A stretch of DNA of 64,000 nt. Origin: Henckelia pumila (lineage: Eukaryota > Streptophyta > Magnoliopsida > Lamiales > Gesneriaceae). The stretch lies in assembly GCF_033568475.1 (NCBI RefSeq), contig NC_133123.1, forward strand, positions 17,904,622 to 17,968,621. Direction: 5' to 3'. Position numbers and translations under genes: made by a program. Shown one piece after another: positions 47,294 through 61,037 of this stretch. The number at the start of each line of letters is the position of its first letter. Positions within the stretch are counted from its first letter, which is position 1. The notes under the pieces were generated by a model. The model was not told where the DNA came from and did no database searches. It saw only the letters and a list, made by a program, of their open reading frames with translations.

Positions 47294-47527
47294 AATTATG
47301 GTAGTTATGAGGTAAAGGTATTTTGGAGACAAAAATTGATATGATATAACCTACCAAAAGTAGTTAATGTTATGTCTCAAACTTTTTTCCTCAAGTTTAA
47401 TAATATAGATAGATTAAAAAATAATTACAGTAGTTACGGGGTAAAGGTATTTTGAAGACAAAAATTGGTATGAAATAACCTACCAAAATTAGTTATTATC
47501 TATGCCTCAAATTAATAATATAGATAC
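47294..47527. repeat. Two-copy tandem repeat, about 129-bp unit
   Basis: Units start near 47294 and 47423; shared blocks include GTAAAGGTATTTTG, GACAAAAATTG and ATAACCTACCAAAA. Divergence is visible, so it is older than the repeat at 36068. Non-coding. Confidence 0.75.
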
Positions 47528-47716
47528 GAAGATATAGCTCTCAATGGGTGTTCGAATTGGTGGAAGTTTTTTGTCAGTGCTCCGGATTTCGATTATCTCT
47601 ATCAACACTTTCTCAAGCGAGTCTGTTCTACAGAACGTGTTCAGCACGATTTATCTGGCTTGCGTGTTTTGCAAAATTCTCAATAGAAATCTCACTTCAA
47701 AATTTTTTTTGGAAGT

Positions 47717-48486
47717 CAGGGGCGGGCCGGGCGACCGCCCAAGACCTCACCTTGAGACGGGCCCGAATAATTTTAAAAAAAAATTAGTATTTAAATTAAT
47801 ATCAAAGTAATTTTAATTAATGAAAAATGATATAACAAAATAAAGAAATTAAAAAAATTATTGCTCCAATGAGTTAAATCACCACAAACTCTCATGATTC
47901 ACTAACTCTAATCAATTTCTATATACTTTGATTACTAATGCGGCCCTGCAACCGATTTAATCCTCGCACGAAAGTTTCTCACAGACCTCCATTGCATCAT
48001 AGGTAGACATAACGTCAAATGTTTTTACTTATTATGCAATCAAACCATGTTGATTACTCAGACTACGGATTATAAAATTGAGTAATTTTACAAAAGATAT
48101 CATTTTTTTAGTTTTTTTCATTTACTGATGGTTTGTGCATCATTATTTTATTAATTTATATTACACTAATTTATTATCTCTCCTATATATGTATTTTTTT
48201 CGTTTTTGAGTTTATTATTTAGTCCTATTTTATATTTTTTATGAATTTAGTTAAATAGTTTCATTCTTGCACAATTATTTATCATAAAATGTCAAAAAAA
48301 AAGCGATAAGAATGAATTTTAAATAATATTGGTTGATGAATAAGTTATTTTGAAAAATTGTGTGTAAAATTCTTTCTAATGTGTAGGTTCTTTAATTATA
48401 TGTATACATATATATACACATATTAATGAAAGGGGTCATATTTTTAACTTCGCATCGGGTTTCATTTTTCTCAAGACCGCCCTTGT
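47717..48486. mobile_element. Probable non-autonomous hAT element
   Basis: Inverted ends CAGGGGCGG and, from the other side, CAAGGGCGG, 770 bp apart. The flanking 8-mers TTGGAAGT and TCAGAAGT match at six positions, as expected of an aged hAT duplication. AT-rich interior, no transposase. Confidence 0.5.
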
Positions 48487-50429
48487 CAGAAGTTCAGTGG
48501 AAAAATAAAGATGGGTCATGCCACATTCAAGAGTCGTGAAAGTTGTAACACAACTTATGCATTCTGTACCAAAATTTGATGTTTTTGGTATAAAATAACG
48601 GAGATCGACTTGTAATTTTGTGAATTTAGATGGTTTTGAAAAAAAATAATTAAAATATAGTAGTGCAAGTAAGATAGAATGGCAAAGAGTACATAATTAG
48701 ATTTAAGATATTTTGTGGTTTCACAAAAATATATATATATACTAAATTAAGTTTCTTGTCATGCAATTTCAATGTTTTGAACTATATTATATCATGTGAT
48801 TTATTCAAGTTTGTGAGTTTTGAGAAAATTTGAAACACAAAATTGTGTGAACGAGTCGAGCTGTTCAAAAAATATTTGATTTGTATTCAAAATTAGTTCA
48901 TCTGAGTCAAACTAAAAAATGTTATAATTTTTTTGCGCCCAAAATATTTTGTTTATAAGTACTCGTGAGTTTCAATATTTTATTGATATAATATAATCAT
49001 ATATTATATCAGATATTCCAACTCTTAAACATTTTTGAATATTTCGAGGTAAGCTTCAACTCAAGCCTTGATTCGAACTAAATCAAAACTTAAATATTAT
49101 ATTTTTGAGTTTTAAATCGAACTTGAACTCAAACTCGAATATATTTGATTCAAACTTTAAAAATATCTATATATTCAACTCGATTCAATTCCTTCACAAC
49201 TCCATTCCATGACACAATCAGACTGAATTATACCGATTTTCTATGCATCATGTGTTCCAATGTCGATATTTGTAGCGCATTCAGGACATATCCGGGATTT
49301 TAATTTGGATTTACGGAGCTAAACTAATATAAATGATTTTTTTAGTGGGAAAGTTATTTTAAAAATTAATCTCTATCAGTGTATGATCCGCTTATTATAT
49401 ATAATATGTAAGTACGTTTATCTCTCAATTTGAACAAGCTCTATCTTTCTTTGTTTTTTTAATGTCACTCTCATTAATAAATAATAATGATATAAGTTCT
49501 TTTTTCATATTAGTATATCAATATCTTGATATGATTTTTTTTTTCAAAAATAATATTTATTTTAGTAATGCATGGTAAAATATAATAAACTTTTATATTT
49601 AAAATTACTCATATTTAATTTTCGACATGCACCACTTCTTGAGCATGTGCAAGTGTAACATTGATCTTAATTTTCCGAACTTTTAACATAAAAGTTAGAC
49701 AAAATCACTGCATCATTACCAAAACAGAGTTTGAGGAAATTGTTTTGGACAAATTTGTTGATGCAGTGATGCCACGTCTATGCAAATTACAAGAAAACAA
49801 CAATTTCACATGTACCCTTTTTACTATTCAAAACATTGTAGTATTTTTTGGAAGATAATACAGGCAAAACTGTACCATTTCTTTTTGTAGCTTCTGCCAC
49901 ATTTTCAACATTTGTACCATGTTCTATGGTTCGATTATTTGTGAGTTTTGATGGGCCTGGACAAAATTGAAAATATTTTCTTCTGTAATTAAAAAAGTGC
50001 AAGAATTTCATGGTTTTTGGATTGTATAAATTTTATAGTATACTCTTGGGGAATTGTGTACCACAAACTAGGCAAATGGGTCCGCATGCATAAATCGCCC
50101 AAAATTGATCGTAGGGTATGCGAATGCTAAAATGGGTGTGGGATCACGTTTGTGGCATTTATTTTGTGCTTGCTGGATGCGGGTTGGGTGGAATTTAACC
50201 TCTAAAAATAATAAAGTGTGTGTACTTTTAACTTTTTCGATGAAAATAAGATATTTTTGTTGTTAGATTAGATATCTGACTCGATCTACAAGAAAATTTC
50301 TTGTACAAATTCCACAAACAACGTTTTGTTATTTTTGCGTTGGTTTGAATATCATTAGAATATGCGGTATGCCCACTCTGACCCCCGTCCCTTCGTCAAA
50401 AAAAATATATATATCATTAGAATATTTCG
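48487..50429. other. AT-rich intergenic stretch
   Basis: No gene or bounded transposon recognised. GAGTCGAGCTGTTC and repeated CTCGAA/TTCGAGG words at about 48850-49190 resemble a worn hAT-like remnant similar to 15660-16096. The frames at 49661-49858 and 49787-50011 show no conserved features. Confidence 0.5.
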
Positions 50430-52166
50430 ATCACGTGCAATGGCAGAGCCAGGATCCGAAATCCACTCGGGTTAGAATTTTTTTACGAGAAACAAAAAAT
50501 AGTGCATAAGAATTAAAACGATAAATAAGATATTTATTTATTGTAGTTTTAAAATTCTTTTTATTAATAAGATTTTCAATATTTTTTTATGGAACTCGTA
50601 AGATTTAAAAACATTAATATCACAACTCAAATTTATTTTCAATATATGACATCATATCAACAACATACGATCAGCGCGGTGCATAATCTAATATAAATAA
50701 AAACTTGAACGAAATAAACAATTAAACTTTTTTATGAAATAAAAAATTACAATTCTAAAAAAAAAAGCATCTCATTGCAATTCAGTGACTTTTAAAATAA
50801 GTGATATCACAAATTTGAAAAAATTTAAAAGCGACAAGAAGAAATCTACCTTATAGAAGTAAAAATATTATTTAAAATAAGAAGATTAATAGAAATGAAA
50901 GTTAAATTGAATCAAATCTAGTAGGAAGACAAGGGCGGAAAGTGTCACGCTCCGAAATCGAGACGTGTCACCGGCTTTGATTCAAATTCACACAAATTAT
51001 AAAAACAACCAGCCTCGTAATACAGTCTATACCAAACCAGTTTTTTTTTCATAAATAAATTTCAAAATATCGTCTTTACAACTAAAATCTAAAAACGAAT
51101 AAAACCTCGCGGAAGCGTCTAATAACATCAAAATAATCAAAGTACTAAATATAATAAACCAAAATAATTAATCAAAACTAAATCAAAAGTCTCTTCCTAT
51201 CACCATCTCCGAAACATGTTTTGTTTCTGGTCCTCTAACTGTTCTTCCGTATCATTTGGGAGGAAAAAAGTAAGGGGTGATCGATCTGGGTGTAACTCAG
51301 CAAGTGGAGGCCGATCGAATATACATACATTTAAAATATACATACATATATATATATATATTGACAAAATTCAAACTTGACTTTAAAACATAACATAACT
51401 TGACATGACTTAACTTGACTTGACACGATACTGAAATTCATCTCTTTTTTCGTGGTTAACTGATCAGTCCCCTATATGTAATCCCTCTGAGGGGTGAGGT
51501 CATTAATTGGTCGGTTATTATTACCCACCGCATCAAGGTCTTAACTTATCATGGTTCGGAAATTTCCTTTCCACTCATAATTCAAGTCATAACAGTGCCC
51601 TTAAAACATACTTTTAACAAATTGTATCAAGAATGGAAAGTACTTAACAAGGTTTCAAAATATCATGAACGATCGAAATTTTAAAGTATATATAGGATTT
51701 TATAACGTAAAGCCTATTTACCAAAAATCCAGTCAACTTTTTTCAGAAAGGTCATAGACATATTGAACTGTTGGATCAACATGGAATTTGGTTTGGTCTT
51801 TTCTAAGGAATAATTTTATCTAAATCTGTTTCTGGTCCACGAACAGAAGCTCCTCTCTTCTCGAGTTAAATTTGTGCAGGATTCTTGCAAAATTTGTGTG
51901 CGGAGTTCTAGCCTTTGGATTATGCTGAAATTTAAATTGCATATTGATAACATCTTGTGCTATAATCTGAACGGTGGAGATCGGATTTTGTTCTTGTTAG
52001 CATTGCCAAAAATTTATGGGCCAAGGCTGCTTTTTTGAACTTACAAAAAAATTTGCAGCATTTCGACTACTCTTCCCTCTTGTTTCATACTAAATTTGGG
52101 AGAACTTGTGGTGTAATTTTTCTGAGGGTTTATGAGTCAACATAAAGGCTCCAATAGTAGTCAAGA

Positions 52167-54494
52167 TGTGGGGTCTAGAGTTGTTAATCTCATTCTTAGG
52201 GCAATTAGTAATTAAACAAGAATAAAGAACCAAGGATCACAAGTAATCAAATAAAAAAAATGATTTTCAAAGAGGGTTGCGCTCGGGCGGTCAAAATAAA
52301 TCGCGCGGGCGCTCCCTTAATTTTTCCAGACAGAAACATAGTACACAGGCTGCGCACGGGCGGCAGAAAATGCAGCGCGGGCGCTGCTTGGAAAGAAGTT
52401 TTGCTCTGTTTTCTGCAGCTGAAGTTTGATCCCTCAATACATTCCAATCCAAGTTCTATCAAGTCTAAAACATGCACTTATCTATATATCAAATTCTAGT
52501 CATGTTTATAATTACAACCAACAAGTAGCATAAATCCAACAAAAGAACTACAATATGCTAAAAGTAACAAGTGTTCTTTCCATTACTCTCAAGTCATAAA
52601 TCTTCTAACATGATTGACAAGATCTAACTCATCGTTTTTGCTACACCCCGAGTCCACACTTTTCTCTCTCGATCAACTTCTCTCATGGTTGTCTTTGACT
52701 CGATCTAGCCCTTCCTATTGTCATGCACACATACAAACAAAACAATAGCCGGATAACTCCGGTGAGAATATGATTCTCAGTATAAAATACATATCCATGC
52801 AAGAACACATATATCAATTTCAAGATATAAAGAAATAACTTGCATAATTCGTAAACTAACTTCGTTTGTTGAGATTTAAAGCCGCTCCAGGCCTCAAGAT
52901 TTGTGCACAATATTGGTTTTGAGATTTAAAGCCTCTCCAGGCGCTCAAGACTCGTATCAATCTTGGATAGAGGTTTAAAACCGCTCAAGGCCTCAAGATT
53001 TATCTATAAACCTTGGATGGATCCATATTCGATAGTTCTTTTTCGATACGACATCGATATAACATCAGTTATAAATTAAAGATCCACTACCTGTGATGGA
53101 TCAACAATTCAAATTCAAAAACATATAACAAATAAGTATGTGATTTTCGTCGGGATAACTCAAGAATCACCTTCTTGAGTTATAGCCCTTTGTAATCGAT
53201 GTCCGATTATATCTTCTTATCTCGATTCTTGCAGTGCTCCAACTCTGGATACTTGGTCAATCCTTTCTTGGTTCCAAAGCTGAAATCTCAAGCTCATCAA
53301 CTTCTTATCATAATTTCTTCAACTCATCCTTCAAGCTTCAAATAATTAACTTCAAAACTTGTCCAATTCTATCCCGGTTTGATTTTTGAATTCTCGAGCT
53401 CGATTGCCTTTACTTCTAATCTTAAATATAGTGTTCACAAGCCATTTATATCAGCAAGAACTCATATATAGTACAGCTCAATCACACTCAAGCAAATTCT
53501 TGAACCGGCGGCGTAACGGTACAAAATCGGTAACCGAAACGGAAATCTAACTAATCTATCATTCATCGCAACTCCAAATACATCTTAAACCAGAAAAATA
53601 TCATCATATACCAGCAATTCAGAAGGTAAGAATTTCTAAATATAATCTGGAAATTCATATTAACTGCATATGTTTTCCGTTCTTCGATTCGGTTGCGATA
53701 AAACAATACGTATAATCTTAAGAACAACCATATACCATCATTTTTTATTTCTCCCAACTTTATACTTTCAAAATATATTGGAAACAAGATAATACTTACT
53801 TCAAATCGAATCTCTCGTCGCAAGAATTCCGAAACTATGCTCGGTTCTGAAATCAAACGAACAGATAAAAAGATATCAAAGTTTGAAGACAAAGTTTTAC
53901 TTGAGGTTTTCTTTTCCCTTTCCTTCTCGGTTGGTGGCTGCTGAAAATCTGAAGGAATCCATTTCATTACACATCAATGTATACATGTACACGTGTGAAT
54001 TCCCGCTTGCATGCCCAAATTACATTTTAGCCCCTCAACTCTTCATTAATTACGATTTAGTCCTCGACCAATCATTTAATTCAATTTTAATCTTAAATAA
54101 TTTAAGAATATTAGAATTTAAATCTAAACTCTAAAAATTCTCAAATTAAATATTTTTAAATTAAAATTAAAAGGAAAATTGCACTTTAGCCCTTGCAACT
54201 TCGATATTTGCAAATCAGTCCCTGTGCGAGTTCCATCTTCTAATTAAATCCTCTTTAATTTTCAAAACTCGGAAATCAAATATTAAATCCCATAAATCTT
54301 CAATTCAATTATTTCAATCTTTTAATTTAAGAATCTCGGATTTTAAATCTCAATATCCGTAAATTCTCAAATTAAATATTTTCAACTCGAAAATTAAATC
54401 TCTAATTTTCATAAATTCTTCAATTAATATTTTCCAAAAATACGAAATTTAAATCAATAATTTCATAATTAACTCAATATTTCTGGGCCTTACA
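52167..54494 (-). mobile_element. Solo LTR, same family as the 9.2-kb element (level 3)
   Basis: 2328 bp, TG..CA, exact target duplication CAAGA (52162-52166, 54495-54499). It aligns with 26818-29231 in start (TGTGGGG), middle (AGCCGGATAACTCCGGTGAGAA) and end (TTTCTGGGCCTTACA) but is clearly diverged. The undisturbed target occurs in the sister LTR at about 60700-60730 (AGTAGTCAAGATCAACTAGG), which proves the insertion boundaries. Where the 9.2-kb element has CTCGATCG hairpins, this LTR has GCGCGGGCGC motifs. Confidence 0.93.
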
Positions 54495-54598
54495 CAAGAT
54501 CAACTAGGATACCTTGATTTCAAAGTTTGAATATGACTCTATCTCCAAGATTTGATTCATTCAAGATCTCAGATAACTTGATATGTCCAATCTACTTA

Positions 54599-57500
54599 TG
54601 AAACGACCTTAGTTCTACTTTAAATTAAACTAAATAAAAATACGGGTTTTCAAAAATTTTCGGCATGACCTCTCTATTTATATTCAAACCCGCCTGTCAC
54701 AAAGAGCAAATTTAAAATGCAAACAACAACATTAAATAAACTAGACCGAGAAAAGAAAATAACAAAAACCTGAGAAAGAGATTGACACTCCAAACTATCC
54801 AAAATTTAAACAATTTGATACATAAGTGCCCACAAACAATTCCAAAGAATATTATCTTTACATTTACATTTACTAAATTAGCAAGATGAAGGACTTTAAA
54901 GTGCTAAAATAAACTTTTGCGGAAGACTGACATGTTCAGAGGGATGTGTCGTGCCCGCATCGCAGTCCACTCGATAGTCCTGCCCCTCAATCTCATTGAT
55001 AACCTATACCTGCACCAAGTAGATGTAGTGAGCCTAGGGCCCAACAAAAATATGGGGAAAATAACGAGTACTACATAAATACATGCACACGCGGATTAAA
55101 AATAGCTTGATAATAAAATACTTTGTGCCCTTAACTTAAACAAATTATTTCTGAAAGAATGAATGGAACATATGCATGACCAAGTCGAGCATGAGAAAAG
55201 CAATTGAATAAACTGTACTGAAACATGGATATAAATGATTTGAACTTAGATCCTTGAATTGTGACTCTGTGGTTTTCGATCATGATCATGGCTGCAGTGC
55301 ACTATGCCGCAAGAAAGTCAGGATATCACCCAACCCGTCTTGCCCTATGGGTAGTATGGGAAGCCAAGATTTCTCTCAGCCCATCCATACATATGAATAT
55401 ATTGGTAAGGAAAGCCAATACGTCTTTCAGCCCGTCCAAACACATGCTTTACTGTAGTCACAATCATCTCACTTCGTTCATAAAAATGTTTTTCTTTCAT
55501 TCTTGAATATGGGACTTAGCATGCATATGTAAATATGACGTACATGTAAAAATTAATCGATAATCATGCAAATGACTCACACATGGATGACCGAGATGGT
55601 GATTTAGGAGACAAACCAAAGGATGGGAAAACTAAACCATAATGTAGTGCTTAAGACAAATTCGAGCGGTTCGCCCGTAAAATTTGCAACTTGCTCGATT
55701 TTTAATCAAAAGGGATTCCGCTTGAAACCACGATTCCATGACACTTAGAACTAAGCAAAAAAATCATCCTCGGATTTTATTTCCTAAGCAATCATTTTAT
55801 AAAAATACAAGTTCCGGGCAGCAAGCCCTTTTTGCTTCCAAAAATTCTGCACCTAATAAAACAAAAATCTAGAACTCGACCAAAACTTATCCGAATTGAT
55901 TCCCGCTTTAACCGACATATTCCCAACATCTTAGACCAATTCCAGACCCGAGCCCTTGACCAAAACCCGAGTTTAACCCTATTTTAAAAATTAGTTTCCG
56001 GACAGCTCACACACCAACAGAATTCTGCTCTTGTCTTGTCTCAAAAACTCATTCCAAACACTCAGCCCAATGCCTCCCAAGTTCAAGCCAATAACCTAGG
56101 ACCATGAACAACATTTAACCTCATCTCAAGCACCTACAACTCACCTTGAATCCACCTAAATTCAGCTTGAAGGCAGCCCCCCAGCCACCATCAAAACCGA
56201 GTCCCTACTCCTCAGAATTCGAATGCACCTCCAAACCAATCCCAAGCACAAACTTCAAGCCTTTCTAATGCCACCATGTGAACTACATATCATCCATGGT
56301 AGCTCTAAATCACCATCCAAATCATCACAACCAAACGCCAAGTGATCGAACCAAACCATGTATAAAATCTGGAAAATAAATCGAACCATGCTAAGGGAAA
56401 ATCTGGAAAATGTTCGAACACCAAGCCAAGGGAAAAAACTGGAAAAATTCGAACCATATGATAAGAAATAAGCTGGGAAATTCGATCCAACATTCTTAGG
56501 AAAATACTGAAAATTTCGAACCAATCAAGGCATGAAACTAAATCTGAAATTTCGAACAAGCAAGCCGTGAAGAAATCTGGACAATAAACGAACCAATACT
56601 ATAAAATCTGAAACTTTCGGAAATGTGGACAACAATGCAATCCCATAAACTTCATAGCACATTCCATCCCTCAACAATAAATCATGATAGGATCCTTTCT
56701 CAAGCAAGAATGCAATAAAATATTTAAGCCAAAAAGAAAGAAAAACGAGCAGGGCACGTTTTTTGTCTTCAAAAGAAATTTTCATGAATGCAACACACGA
56801 CATATAATAAATCGATCGATGAAGCAAGAACTCAAGTGAGCTGGCCGGTCCATTTTCTTCTAAAAACAGGGCACGAACTTTTTGGAAAAAAAAATAAAGG
56901 CGATTACACAATCTTCACACGACACAATACTCTGAAATGGTGAAGAAAGAACTCGTATTCTTGCCCTGCTAAGTGAAAGAAAAATCGAAAGAGACAAGAG
57001 TTGTTGCAGCCGATCGAAGGATGGAACTAGGGATGACAACGGGCGGGTTCGGGGCGGGTTTGGGCAAACCCGAGACCCACCCCGCCAACCCTTGGACCCG
57101 CCCTGCCCCGCCTCATGGACTCAGCGGGTCCAATCCGGGTTAAACCCGTTAGACCCGTCAAATTAAATATAATTTAAATTTTATTAAATAAAAAATTAAA
57201 TAAGTTAAAAAATTAACAAATCATCATTAAATTTATTTTTTAAATTTATATTAATAATATTTAGGACAAAAAAATATTCCTACAAGTTAAAATATATTAT
57301 TTTATTATTTAATTAATAATTAATAACAAAATAAAAATCATAATAATATATTTTCATATTAAAAATATCATAATATATTAAAATTATTTAAATTCAAAAA
57401 TATTATAAACTCAAATTAGAAATAAAATATTGATTATGTAATATAAATAATATAATTATATATTATTAATATATGTACATGTATATTTTATAGTTATATT

Positions 57501-58640
57501 AAAGTATATTTAATATATATATTTTTGGCGGGGCGGGTTCGGGACGGGTCCGGCCAAACCCAGGACCCGCCCCGGATCCGCATGTGGACCCGCATGGCCG
57601 GGTCGGGTTCAATGCGGGGCCGGGTTTAGACCCGATCCATTGTCATCCCTAGCTGGAACTGGAGCTAGAATCGAGCTCAAAAATCTAAGGTAACAACTTG
57701 CTCAGCCCGCCGATAAAGCTGCCTTGCCGAAGAAGAAGAAGGGAAGGAAGCTGTGGCAGCCAGTTTGGTGAAGAAGGAGCTGAAGCCGATCGATTTACTT
57801 GAAGAACAGGGGCAATCTGCGCTGCTAAGGGGGTGTGTGTGTATGTATGCGTGAGTTTTGAGTGAGTTTTGAGTGCGTGTGGCTAGGATTAAATCTTTGA
57901 GCTCAAGTGCAAGTATAGGTAAACCCTAGAAAAAAGTGAATGTAGGAATTTCATGAAAAACTGCAACACACTTTTAAAAAGTGCTAAATCAATACTTGCA
58001 ATTAGGACTATAAATTAAATCGCACTAAATAAAAAAAAAATACAAGCTTAAAAATCCAAGAATCAAGCGCTTTAAATATTCTGATATCACGACAACGAAT
58101 AAAATATTTAAATAACAAGCAACACGCTTAAAATAATTTAAACAACTAGACTAACGTTTAAAATAATTTAAATAAATACACAAGCAGAAATAAAAACCTT
58201 TAAAATGATTTGAACAATTAAAAAGGATTTAAATAAATAACCTAGACATTTAAAATAATTTAAAATAACTAACCGCTAAACTTAGGCTATTTAAAATAAA
58301 TAAGTTTGGCACTCGAAAATATTTAAACAAATAAGCTAAACGGTTAAATCGTTTAAAAGAATAAACTAAACAATTAAAATCATTTAAATATGCAAGCTTA
58401 AACCTTTAAAATATTTAAAACAATTTATATTGACAATAAAATCATTTAGACAAATAAACTTAAAAAATTAAAAAATTTAATTAAATAGCCGGTAAAATAA
58501 AATCATTGAATAAATAATAAAAATATTTTATTAACACATAATTCACATAAGAATTAAATCAATTAAACCTAAAAATAAAAATCTTAATATTTATTAAATT
58601 TAATGCATGTGATTTAGTAGATTAGATTTTAGGTGCTACA
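54599..58640 (-). mobile_element. Large solo LTR (level 3), itself carrying a hAT
   Basis: Exact target duplication ACTTA (54594-54598, 58641-58645). In minus orientation it begins TGTAGCACC and ends GGTCGTTTCA. Total 4042 bp, about 3.4 kb without the hAT at 57028-57651. No internal direct repeat, primer site or pol motif was found, so it is read as a solo LTR of a long-LTR gypsy-type family; a very degenerate full element is not excluded. The minus-strand frames around 56255-56911 are not recognisable proteins. Confidence 0.78.
57028..57651. mobile_element. Non-autonomous hAT element (level 4, innermost)
   Basis: 624 bp with ends TAGGGATGACAACGGG and, from the other side, TAGGGATGACAATGGA, and flanking 8-mers GATGGAAC / GCTGGAAC (one mismatch). 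Subterminal GGGCGGGTTC/GACCCGCC repeats surround an AT-rich core. Same terminal family as 8354-8993. Confidence 0.88.
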
Positions 58641-58781
58641 ACTTATCTTGCATTTATTTTATCTTGATATGAAAACTTCCAAAATTCTTGATATTAATTT
58701 ATCTTGGTACAATCGCCTCAAGATTATCAAGAAAAATCAAGATCTTAATATTTTGTAACCCTTAAAATCTGGGGTTTCACA

Positions 58782-59473
58782 TTCCTTCTACCTTATTGGA
58801 AGTTTTGTCTTCGAAACTTGAATTAACTTAGTTGTCTAATAACATATGGCTAAACTATTTCACCAATAATGTTCAAACTTAGATCTCAAAACTCCTAACT
58901 TGTCAAACTTAGATCCCAAAAATTATAACTTAACCTACAAATCCAAATGTCAAACTTAAATCCCAAAAATCACAACTTGTCAAACTCAGATCCAAAAATC
59001 ATAACTTAATTTACAAATCCAAATGTCAAACTTAAATCCAAAAAATCATAACTTGTCACACTTAGATCCCAAACATCATAACTTATATGTATAAACTATA
59101 TATAGTTCCCAGATTATTCTTTTTAAATCTCAAGGGCCAAGATCATGACTTAAATAATTCTATTGATTGTGTACTATGAGTACTAGTCCCAAAATCAATC
59201 TAACTAAAATCAATAATTTACGCATAAAATTATTCTAACCTCAAACCAATAAATTACTCCCAGAATCCATCAAATTTAAATCCAATAAATCAATATCAAA
59301 ATTTATATTGTCTATTCAATATAACTACTAATCTTAAGTAGTTCTTCCTCATTCTAAATCATAGTCTCCCATCAAGATCATTCTAAATTCTAATCTCCCA
59401 CCAAGATCATATATTCTAAATTCTAATCTCTCATCAAGATCATGAACTTGGTTTTGCTCTAATACCACTTAAA
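58782..59473 (-). repeat. Miniature interior of the level-2 element with short tandem repeats
   Basis: Imperfect tandem copies of a 60-70-bp unit built from CAAACTTAGATCCCAAAAAT, CATAACTTAA and CAAATCCAAATGT between about 58865 and 59090, then AT-rich sequence up to the primer site. No open frame of note. Confidence 0.75.
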
Positions 59474-60952
59474 TTTCTTGCTTCGAGATCGAGACGTGTC
59501 ACCGGCGTTGTTTCAAATTCACACAAATTATAAAAACAATCAGCCTCGTAGTACATTCTATACCAAACTAGTCTTTTTCATAAATAAATTCCAAAATATC
59601 ATCTTTACAACTCAAAAATCTAAAAACGAATAAAACCTCGTGGAAACGTCTAATAACATCAAAATAATCAAAGTATTAAAAATAATAAACCAAAATAATT
59701 AATCAAAACTAAATCAAAAGTCTCTTCCTATCACCATCCTCAAAACATGTCTTGTTCTTGGTCCTCTAATTATTCTTCCGTATCATTTGGGAGGGAAAAA
59801 GTAAGGGGTGATCGATCTGGGTGTCGCTCAACAAGTGGAGGCCGATCGAACATACAAATATTTAAAATATACATACATATATATATATATATATAGACAA
59901 AATTCAAACTTGACTTTAAAACACAACATAACTTGACTTGACACGACACTGAAATTCATCTCCTTATTCGTGGCTAACTGATTAGTCCCCTATATGTAAT
60001 TCCTCTAAGGGGTGAGGTCATTGGTCGGTTATTATTACCCACCGCGTCAGGGTCTTAACTTATCATGGTTCGAAAATTTCCTTCCCACTCCTAATTCAAG
60101 TCATAACAGTTCTCTTAAGACATACTTTTAAAAAGTCGTATCAAGAATGGAAAGTACTTAACAAGGTTTCAAAATATCATGAACGATTGAAATTTTAAAA
60201 CATATATATGATTTTAAAACGTAAAGCCCACTTACCGAAAATTCAGTCAACTTTTTTCAGAAAGGTCTTTGACATATTGAACAATTGGATCATCATGGAA
60301 TTTGGTATGATCATTTCTAAGGATGTTATTTAAATTGTGAACGGTTAAGATCTGGTTTCGAATCCACTTGAATCCGTTTCTGGTCCACGAACAGAAGCTG
60401 CTCTCTTATCAAGTTAAATCTGTGAAGGATTCTTGCAAAACTTGTGTGCGGGGTTCTAGCCTTTGGATTGGTCTGAAATTTAAACTGCATATTGATAACA
60501 TCTTGTGCTAGCTATAATCTGAGGTGGAGATCAAATTTTTTTTCTGTTAGCATTGCCGAAAATTTTTGGGCCAAGGCTGCTTTTTCAAAGTCACAAAAAT
60601 CTCTGCAGCATTTCGCCTACTCTTTTCCCTCTTGTCTCACACTAAATTTGAGAGAACTCGTGGTGTGATTTCTCTGAGGGTTTGAGAGTCTATTTATAGG
60701 CTCTAATAGTAGTCAAGATCAACTAGGATACCTTGATTTCAAAGTTCGAATAGGACTCTATCTCCAAGATTTGATTAATTCAAGATCTCAGATAACTTGA
60801 TATGTCCAATCAACTTATCTTGTATATATTTTATCTTGATATGCAAACTTTCAAATTTCTTGATATTAATTTATCTTCGTAAAATCACCTTCAAGATTAT
60901 AAAAAATCAAGATTTTAATATTTTGTAACCCTTAAAAATCCGAGGTTTCACA
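59474..60952 (-). repeat. Right LTR of the level-2 element (uninterrupted)
   Basis: 1479 bp, colinear with the three pieces of the left LTR. It preserves both empty sites used by the solo LTRs (CAAGA at about 60713 and ACTTA at about 60813). Contains an (AT) run near 59880. Confidence 0.9.
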
Positions 60953-61037
60953 GAAAGGCCTAGTTTTGAGACATGCATGTGGGATATATAATTTTTTTTT
61001 TTAATTGGGCTACATGTGGGGTACTTATTTTTTTTTA

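Larger units (their letters stand above)
50943..60952 (-). mobile_element. Non-autonomous gypsy-type element with miniature interior (level 2)
   Basis: TSD GAAAG (50938-50942, 60953-60957). The left LTR starts TGTCACGC; the right LTR ends TTTCACA. The left LTR is interrupted twice; its pieces 50943-52166, 54500-54598 and 58646-58781 add to about 1459 bp, against 1479 bp for the right LTR. The interior between LTRs is only about 690 bp (58782-59473). An inverse primer site (TGGTATTAGAGC, one change from initiator tRNA-Met) ends near 59467 and a polypurine-rich tract lies at 58782-58800 on the minus strand. No coding capacity. Inserted in the hAT element 50438-62396. Confidence 0.88.

Noticed and set aside
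54599..58640. Full-length element with short LTRs instead of a solo LTR
   Set aside because: No internal direct repeat, primer site or polypurine tract found near either end; kept as solo LTR with moderate confidence.
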